Shown: positions 56,692 to 64,000 of the stretch, in pieces
Numbering within the stretch: position 1 is the stretch's first letter
Layout: every line of letters begins with the position of its first letter
Origin: Celoporthe dispersa
Lineage: Eukaryota; Ascomycota; Sordariomycetes; Diaporthales; Cryphonectriaceae
NCBI GenBank assembly: GCA_016584495.1
Contig: WAID01000009.1
Location: forward strand, 992,001 to 1,056,000
Direction: 5' to 3'
Length of the DNA: 64,000 bases
Notes under the pieces: generated by a model
The model's input: the letters and a program-made list of their open reading frames with translations, nothing else
Told to the model about the DNA's origin: nothing
Database searches by the model: none
Made by a program: the position numbers and the translations under genes

Positions 56692-59600
56692 TCACGCCAG
56701 CAGGTCATCCTCGTCCCTCTCCTCAAAGGTCAGCTCGCTCGGCGGCCGGTAAGCAGGCGTCGTCGTGGACCGCCCAAAGTTGGGCCTCGCAGGCGTCCGG
56801 AACGGCGTCATGTCCGTCATCAGCCTCGTCCTGGCCGGCGCCGGCGTCCCCCACCTCGAAGCGCTCCGCCTCGTCGCCCGGAAGTCCATCTCCGGGACCC
56901 GGTCCCCTACCGCCTCCGTCTGCGACGCCCACGCCGCCAAGAAGTGCCGCAGGTCCCGCCGCGTGTTGTGTCCCGTGAACTCGTGCACCGTCTGCTCGCG
57001 GCCCCGCAGCGCCACCGACGCCAGCGTCCACTCGTCCCAGCAGGCCCCCGCCGCCTGCGCGAGGTCGACCTCGGCCGCGTCGAGCCCGCTGTCCTCGTGC
57101 ACCTCGAGGAGCGAGTGCCACTGGAGGAGGTGCGCCTCCACGTCCGCATCCTCCGCGACCTCGGCCGTGAAGGCCGTGAGCTCGAGCCTGGCCCGCCACA
57201 CCACCGCCACGTCGATGATCGTCGCGTTGTCGTCCTCGACGCACATGTCGTCGGCCTCCCACCCCTTGGTCACGGCATCGGCCGTGGCCCGGCGCCACAC
57301 GTCGAGGCAGTCCCCGACGCTGTCCCTGCGCACACGATACTTAAAGTCGTTGTACAGCCGCTGCATGCGCCTCTTCCACTCCTGCCTCCGCACCTCCTGC
57401 CAGTGCGGGACCACATACTCGCCGACCGGGAACAGGTTGGCCAGCCGGCACCAGTTCTCCATCCGCCGGTGGTGGCCGAGGTGTGTGGCCCACTTCCTGA
57501 CGACCCTCGGCACGATCCGCTGCGCCAGCAGGCCCCGCGCGTGCCAGGCCTGCGCCTCGAGGTGCTCGAGCGCCTCCAGCGAGGTGTTGAGGAAGCCGGT
57601 GATGGTGTCGTGGTGGTGCACGTCCCGGGCGAGATGGCGGAGGTGATAGCTCCTGGCCGCCGACGCCGCCGCCGCGTCGGCCCACCTCTCGAGGAACCGC
57701 GCCCTCTCCTGCTGCTCTATGACCCGCTCGACCAGGCGCAGCCGCCACTCGCAGTACCAGTGGTATGCGGCGCTGTCGAGCTCCTCGGCGCCCTGCTCCT
57801 CCCGCCACCGCACCAGCCTGGCCTCGTAGACCCAGTGCTTGGTCCAGCCCCTCAGCTCCTGCGTGGCGGCCACCCGCTCGCGGTTCCTGGCCTCCTCGGC
57901 CTCCTGCCTCCACGCGAGCGAGAGGCCCGACCTCAGCAGCTCGTCCCTACGAGCAATGATAGGTCCGGCTCCTGCCTCGGCCCGCCCTTGGATCTGTGCC
58001 TCGCCTCGCCACTGCCTCACGTACTGCCCCAGCATATACTCCCTGAAGATCCCCTCGGCCTCGCCATGCGCCGAGGCCAGCCACCGGCTCTCCAGGTGCC
58101 AGTGCTGGGAGGTGGCTGCTGCCAGGCGCTGCGCGTCCATCTTCTCGGCCGTCCGCACCTTGGACTCGTGGCGCCAGTCGAGAAAGACGCCCTCGGCAAG
58201 GTTGCGTCTCCTCCTACGGTGGGCAGCCTGGCGCAGGACTGAGCTCTTCTTCGCGGCGTCCACCGCGGCCTCGCGCCACTGCCTCATCACGACCATCTGG
58301 TAGAACCAGACAGCCCTGCTCTCGGCCTCGGTCTCGTCCCTGTCCCTGACCCAGGCATGGAAGCACTTCTTTCGGAGGATATGACGCCTTGCGATCTGTG
58401 TCCGCTCCACCTCCTCCTCTGCGCGGTCAGCCCAGTGGTTGAACGCCTTGGACAGGAGGAAGAAGTTCCACGCTGCCGCCGCGATCTGGTACTGGGAGTG
58501 GAGGGCGGCCTCGCTCCTCGCGAGGTCCTGTGTCTCGAGCTCCTCGGAGGCATCGTAGAGCTCGTCGTCGTAGTCCTCGTCGTACGCAGGCGCAGCGCCC
58601 GCGTCCCACCCGCTCCCGAGAGCCCGCGGTCGTCGGGGCTGTGGGTCTCAGGCCCCCACCCCCTGCCAGAGCTGGGCCGGTGTGGATATTCCTCGATCAG
58701 TGTCCGGTCGACCGACTGCGACTGTTGTCTGCCCCGGCCGCCCATGGTCTGAGGATCAGGGGTTCGACGTCCAGCCGATGAGGCAAGAGACACCCTGCTG
58801 CGCTCAATGGATTGTCTCACGCGCGGGTTGACACTGCCCTCCGACACGACGAGGGGGCGCTGGGGGGCCGTCGGTGCCGTCCCCGCCGCGCTCAAGCTCC
58901 CGCTGCCGCAGGTGGTCCTGGTAGGCCTGTATGCCGTCGTTCTCCCCCACCTGCATCGTCAGCGCGCTCTCGACCCAGGTGCTGAGCGCCTCGCCGATCG
59001 TCTCCCATGCGTCCCACCTCTCAGAGTGCGCCTCGGCTCGGATGTTGTACGCTCTCGCGTAGCGACTGACATCCCTCCAGTGGTTGAACGAGGACATCCT
59101 GAACATCTGCTCTCTCGAGGCGATGAAGGCGACCTGCTCGTCCTCCATCCCCTCCTCATCCTGAGCGTCCCGGATCGGTAGCTGTGAGGAGTACTCGTCG
59201 TGCCGGAGGTCATGATGCTCGCTGGTGTCCTCTTGGTCCTCCTCGGCGCCAGGTCTCTCCGCCGGCTGGGCTGGGTGCCTCGGCAGGCTTGGCTCCTCTA
59301 CAGCTTCGTCCGCGCCGAGTCCGCCGAGGTCCAGATCCACACTCGAAAACTCTTCATCCGAAAGGAGGTCGCCGTTCGGGAGACCTGCCGGCTGGTGGCT
59401 CCTGAAGCCCTGCCCAGACCTCCCAAAGCGGCTGAAGTCCAGCGGGGGCCGGTTTTCTGCTCGAGTCGAGGGCCTACCGTCGTCGTCCTGCTGGGCCCCC
59501 GCACCCGCACCCGCCTCCGCAGAGCCGTTGGACCCCTTGCCGGGATCATCAGGGGCCTCCGGCCTCGGTCGAAACGGGATATTATCGAAAGTCGAGGCTC

Positions 59601-60654
59601 CAGTGTCGTCCCTGGCCCAGGAGACATCCGAGACGCTCTGGGAGTCGATCACATCCGAGAACCTCACCTCCTTCCGCTGAGGCTCCGGGGCCATGCGTCC
59701 GTCCGTAGAATGCGACCTGGTCGCCCGTCGGACAGGCCGAGAGCGGCCGCCGTCGCCATGGAGCGCATCACTCCCGCCCAGGCCGAGTCCCTGTACAATG
59801 CTATCAGAATTGCGGCGGCGGCGAGACGCATGATGCAGTGGGCTCGGCGGGCTTGAAGTTCCTTCTTGCGCCGCGGGCGGGGAGAGGTCGAAGTCGTCGC
59901 GCGGGACGGACGGCAGCCCAGGAGCTTGCGCGTCCAGGGTGCTCGCGTCGCCAGGCGGCGGTAGGTCGTCCACATCGTCCGTCGATACCAGCGAGTCGTC
60001 CGTGTAGACGAGCTCGATCCCCATCTCCCCCAGCACAGACCTGAACTTGTCCAGCAGGGACTCGGGTCCCCGCTGGCCGCCGATGCGGAACAGCAGGCGT
60101 GAGATATGCGGGACATCCTCGGACGCGAAGCCGTGCCGCGGCAGCACCTCGTCGGCGGCGGTGAACAGCGCCGTGGTGGGGAGGCGCTCGCGCTCGGGGA
60201 GGGAGGCCAGTATGGCCTCGCCAGTGGCGATGATCTCGTGGAGCAGCGTGATGTCTGTCACGCGATCAGTCAGTCAGTCAGCCAGCCAGCGGGCTTCTCG
60301 GCGGCGTACAGCGCCCCCCAGAGGAAACAGAGATAACATCAGGTGAGCCTACCCTCATTGCTGTACCAGGGCTCCTGTCTCTCCCGCGAAGGTGTAGGGG
60401 CCGCGCCAGAGTCGCCGCCACCGTCTCCGTTGGGGAGCGGCGTGGGCGGCTGGCCGGCGCCCTGCATGAGCTGAACAGGATCGGCTGGGGTCAGGGGCCC
60501 AGGCTTGACGGCGACGCTGGTGTTGTCGCTCTCGCGCACCTGAGGCTCCTCGGCGCTGTCGGTGAAGGTGTTGGACTCCGCCGTCTCATAGGACGGGGTC
60601 GCCGCTGGAGAGAAGCCTCCCCCCGTATTGGCGGAGGCTGTGACTGGTTGCATT
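56692..60654 (-). CDS. SFI1: Sfi1-type centrin-binding spindle-pole protein
   Basis: Two exons (60654-60354, 60254-56692) encode 1,287 aa after correcting two frame breaks. The N-terminal region has NEDITLLHEIIATGEAIL (rebuilt by the splice) and is otherwise disordered and acidic. The C-terminal 750 residues are helical, with irregular repeats centred on a Trp and a following basic residue, for example FNHWADRAEEE, CFHAWVRDRDE, VFLDWRHESK, YVRQWRGEAQ, LSLAWRQEAEE, FLERWADAAA and VVRKWATHLG. That is the Sfi1 centrin-binding pattern. It builds the half-bridge for spindle pole body duplication. The breaks are one extra base in the six-G run 58862-58867 and one missing base near 58606-58611. The C terminus is basic then acidic (ERDEDDLLA). 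Confidence 0.88.
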
Positions 60655-61664
60655 TGCGTATGGGACGCCTGCGCCTCGGATACATGTCGGGGAGGAGAGC
60701 TTCGTGGAGCCAACGTGGGAGGGGGGAGACGAGGTGTGTCGCAACGGCGGCAGAGGCGAGCGCGCGTCGAGATCAAGAAGAGGACCAGGTCGAGAGAGAC
60801 CAGCACGCGCTGTGCGATCTGGTCCGAGGTCGAGGTCCGAGGCGGGAGACACAGCGCGCGCGAGCAACCGCAGGCTCAGCTCGCGATCCCTATTGTTATG
60901 GCGGTAGTAATGGCAGGGGCAGGACAGTCGGGGTCTATTGTTGTGGTAGTAACTAGATGCATTGAGCAGTCGATTGAGGGTCCATGGACAAGCCACACGG
61001 AGAGAGAGGGAGAAGAGCAGAGGACAATGAAGAGGGCCTGGGTATGGACAAGCGCATCTGTAGTGGGAGGAAGCGACAATGGGCCAAGAGCAATGCGGAG
61101 GCGGCGCGTTTATTCTTGTTGCTGGCGTCGTCCGGGTGGGATCGCGTTTTCTTCAGGACAAAAGGAGGATAGCGGGAGGGGGCCACTTTGTAGTGCTTTG
61201 TATTGGCAGCCAGGCAGTGTAGCCAAGTAAACACAGGACGTGCGCGGTGCTATACAGCTGGGGTGAGGTACCTATAGCAGTAGGCCTTTAGTGGGCTGAC
61301 CCCCCCCAGACCCCCTACCGTTTCCTCTTGTCTTGAGATACCAGCCTCCCATTTGTCGTGTGCCCTCCCTCCGCCTAGGGCACCCATGATCCCTGCCCAT
61401 GCCCTCAGCTATGATCCCTGTCCTCCTCTCTGTAGCTGCGCGGGTCTATGGCGCCATGCAGAACCAACCAACCAACCAGCGAGCGACGCTCTCTCAGCGT
61501 CATGAGATAATAGTAAAACTGCGAATGCTTCTCAAAACTGCACACGCCAATCACCCTCGCCACCAAGACAGGTCGAGGAGCTGCCTTTTATTTTTTTCTT
61601 CTTCTATCTCATTGTCTTGTCACGCTGCTACTATTCCTACATATTCAGGACCTACCTGATCAAC
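60655..61664. other. Divergent promoter region of SFI1 and the CX9C gene
   Basis: No gene is supported. Small open frames on both strands at 60,650-61,230 have no family resemblance. A pyrimidine-rich stretch (61585-61615) precedes the CX9C start. Confidence 0.55.
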
Positions 61665-61981
61665 ATGTCACCACCAGCGGCGCCTGCCACGAGGCCGATA
61701 CAAAGGTTTGCCGCTGCAGCTTCAAAATGCTCAGCAGAGGTGAGTGATGCTAAAACCAGAAGCCCCCCCTCCCCCTATTTCTTTCTCATTTGGTTCTCAC
61801 CTTTTTTTCTTTTTTTTCTCCTTCTTTTCATATTCAACATTTAACTCATGTTAATATTCTTCATATCCAGGCAGCTGTCTATGGCAAGTGTATTGTGGCA
61901 GACTACAACTCGATCCACAAGGACAAATGCGCTGCCGAGTTTATGAAGTTGAAGGATTGCTATGTAGTACGACGAGCCTGA
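61665..61981 (+). CDS. Twin-CX9C protein, NDUFAF8-like
   Basis: Two exons (61665-61739, 61871-61981) encode 61 aa. The sequence RPIQRFAAAASKCSAE is spliced in phase 0 to AAVYGKCIVADYNSIHKDKC, then AAEFMKLKDC. The four cysteines form two CX9C motifs, so import into the mitochondrial intermembrane space by Mia40 and a coiled helical hairpin are expected. The family resemblance is to NDUFAF8, a complex I assembly factor; the function in this fungus is inferred. The printed frame ends RRA at 61981. A further intron starting at GTAGTA (61964) with an acceptor near 62040 would give a different short C terminus, KAFKSR, which looks more like relatives. Confidence 0.72.
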
Positions 61982-62225
61982 TCCTAACTGCCCGGTCCCC
62001 TTTTCAAATATCCTATTGCGGTTGGGCTAACAGGGCACAGAAAGCATTCAAGTCGCGATAGACCAGACGGCATGGAGGGCAGACCGTACATCATCTTCTT
62101 GTGTTCCTCTATCAATATCTATCTCTCTCTCTCTCTTTTTGATACCCAGCAGATAGACAGACCATCACACGCCAGCTGCTTGAGACACCGGGCGCGGCCG
62201 TCTGTCCCGTGTCTATGTGCCCCTT

Positions 62226-64000
62226 CTAGAGCTTCAGCAGCCTCAACAAGAATGTCGCCGCCTGCACCTCCTGTACCTCCTCGGCAATGATGCCTTCCTG
62301 CTGCTCGCTGGGTATCTCGCCCTCCACGTGTGTGGCCTCGTGCTTGTCGAGAGGCCTCCGCAGGGCCTTCTGCACCTGTGAGGCCTGTGACACGAACACC
62401 TCCTCGAGGCCGAGGCCCTCGGGATCCGAGAGGACCCTGTACTCCATCTTGACATCGTCCGTGGGGTCCAGCCCTGCCTTCTTGCGGAGCCGCTGCACAC
62501 GGTTGATGATCTCGCGTGCCAGGCCCTCGCTCTTGAGCTCGGGGTAAATCTTGCAGTCCAGGATGGTCAGGACCTCGTTGTCGGTGTTGATCTCGGATTC
62601 CTTTGTGGACTCGTCCTCCTTGACGCCCCGGCGGACTACCAGGTCGCCCTCCACCAGCTCGATCCCGTCGACGGTGATCTTTCCGGTGGCGGCGTACTGC
62701 TTGACCTCGTCGCTCGTGACCTCTGGCAGTGCCTTCTTGACCTTGCCCATGTCCTTCCTGAGCTTCTTGCCCAGCACAGGCCAGTCAGCCGTCACGCTGT
62801 ATTGCACATTATAGGCGGATTCGTCAGATGTGAGGACCAGGTTGTGGACGTTCAGCTCCTCCGAGATGTAGGACTCCAGGGACCGGACATCCTCGAGATA
62901 GCCGGCATCTGGGTGGATGATGACCAGGGTCTTTAGGGGGTCTTGACGCCGATGGCTTTCCTCTCCCGCGATACACGGGCCAGGTCGATGATGTTCTTCA
63001 TCCGGCCGACCCTGCGCTCGATGTCGGGGTTGTACAGTTCCTTGCGCACCTCGGGGTACCTCAGGAAGTGCACGCTTCGGGGGTCTTGCTCTCGCAGCTC
63101 CTCGGGGATGTGAGGCAGAAGCTTCAGGTAGATGGTGTCGGTAAGGAAGGGGATGAAGGGGGCCAGGCCACGGCAGAGGGTGTAGAGAACCTCAAACAGG
63201 GTGTTGAGGGCATGTAGGGTGTCCTCGATTCCGTTCTCCCCCTTGAGACGCTTTCTGTTGAACCGGATGTACCAGTTGGTGGTGTCATCGACGAGTCCCA
63301 GCAGCCTGGGGGTGACAGTGTACAGACGATAGTCTGGTAGGTGAGACTGTCAGCCTTGGTAGGGCACGCTGGAGAGAGAGAGAGAGAGACAAAAGGAGGG
63401 GGGGGGGGGATTCTTACCGTTCATTTCTTGGTTGACATACTCCAACAGGCTCTGGCACGACGCCAGGATCCATTTGTCCATCACGTTGGTGTTGGTAGCC
63501 TCCATCTTTGTGTCCCACTTGTAGTCGACATCCTCAATCTTCTTGAGGAGCGCAACCTGGGCGGCGAAGAAGTTGTAGCTGTTCCACAGGGGCAAGAGCA
63601 CCTTCTGCACCACCTCCCTCACCCCGGTCTCCTTGAAGCGCAGAGGCTCTGCTCTCACCACGGGCGAGTTGATGAGGTACATGCGCAGAGCGTCACTGCC
63701 GAACTTGCTCATCACGAGCGACGGATCGGGATAGTTCTTGAGGCGCTTGGACATCTTCTTTCCATCCTCCGCGAGCACGATACCGTTGACCACACAGTTC
63801 TGGAAGGGCATCTTGTCGAACAGGTGGGTGCCCATGACCACAAGGGTGTAGAACCACCCTCGGGTCTGGTCCAGGCCCTCGGCGATGAAGTTTCCGGGGA
63901 ACGACTTGTGGAACTTGTCCTGGTTCTCGAACGGGTAGTGCTGGCTGGCAAAGGGCATGCTTCCTGACTCGAACCAGCAGTCGAAGACCTCCTCGACGCG
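62226..64000 (-). CDS. ILS1: Isoleucyl-tRNA synthetase, cytosolic (C-terminal part, 5' end outside window)
   Basis: Exons 64000-63418 (continuing beyond the window) and 63333-62226. Visible motifs are CWFESGSMPFASQHYPFE, GWFYTLVVMGTHLFD, NGIVLAEDGKKMSKRLKNYP (KMSKR ATP loop, about 63733-63770), then the anticodon-binding domain with DDTTNWYIRFNRKRLKGENG and the C-terminal eukaryotic extension ending FLLRLLKL. The 84 nt intron has a long C/A-rich stretch. One base is missing in the five-G run 62936-62940; without it a TAA interrupts between VKTP and LKTLVIIHPDAG. Adding it makes exon length and phase consistent. The enzyme charges tRNA-Ile in the cytosol. Confidence 0.95.

Noticed and set aside
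56674..58242. 522-codon open frame on + antisense to SFI1
   Set aside because: Arg/Pro/Leu-rich shadow of the Sfi1 repeats; no initiation or splice context.
1..64000. Search for a biosynthetic gene cluster, transposon, viral remnant or CRISPR array
   Set aside because: No PKS/NRPS/terpene genes, transposase or reverse transcriptase motifs, long terminal or inverted repeats, or spaced direct repeats were recognised; I could not run a systematic repeat search.

Overview
The window is nuclear DNA of a filamentous ascomycete (Pezizomycotina; the protein set looks Sordariomycete-like, which is an inference from family resemblance). It is GC-rich. Introns are short, mostly 55-245 nt, with GTRNGY donors and YAG or AAG acceptors. 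Homopeptide tracts and dinucleotide or trinucleotide microsatellites are frequent. All proteins resemble Ascomycota core or accessory families. There are no bacterial operons, and I saw no CRISPR array, viral element, transposon or biosynthetic cluster.

Layout. 0-9.5 kb: a divergent Rho-like GTPase converges on RNA polymerase III subunit RPC9/Rpc17; then PRPP synthetase (Prs1 type), a four-knuckle CCHC protein and a CorA-like two-TM protein lie in tandem on +. 10.5-19.6 kb, all on minus: an NRC-2/FPK1-type AGC kinase, an AT-hook plus C2H2 protein and a Yat2-type carnitine acetyltransferase. 22.7-24.6 kb: a secreted GH28 rhamnogalacturonan hydrolase (-). 26.9-29.2 kb: a 2EXR protein (+) converges on a DUF2358/C6orf136-like protein (-). 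30.8-36.9 kb: Ypt1/Rab1 (+) converges on a long conserved fungal protein of unknown function (-). 40.1-44.7 kb: a WD40 protein (-) and Ctf4/Mcl1/SepB (+) are divergent. 49.7-52.0 kb: the HSF-type repressor Sfl1 (+) follows 5 kb without a recognisable gene. 53.5 kb: an intron-containing tRNA-Trp. 54.1-64 kb: mitochondrial seryl-tRNA synthetase (-), the centrin-binding protein Sfi1 (-), a twin-CX9C NDUFAF8-like protein (+), and the 3' part of cytosolic isoleucyl-tRNA synthetase (-), which runs off the right edge.

The genes are mainly unrelated housekeeping genes: nucleotide metabolism, secretion, membrane asymmetry, acetyl transfer, chromosome cohesion, spindle-pole duplication and translation. 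There is no evident pathway cluster. The two tRNA synthetases, the tRNA-Trp and the complex I assembly-like protein give the right end a translation and mitochondrial flavour, probably by chance.

The strongest unexpected signal is a series of single-base frame breaks in conserved genes. I count 14 that can be placed: nine extra bases and five missing, almost all in short C/G or A/T runs. One further compensating pair lies in the gene at 33.5-36.9 kb. In each gene with placed breaks, correcting them makes the summed exon length and every splice phase consistent. This points to indel errors in the sequence (or much less likely to widespread gene decay) rather than to new biology. No convincing novel system was found.
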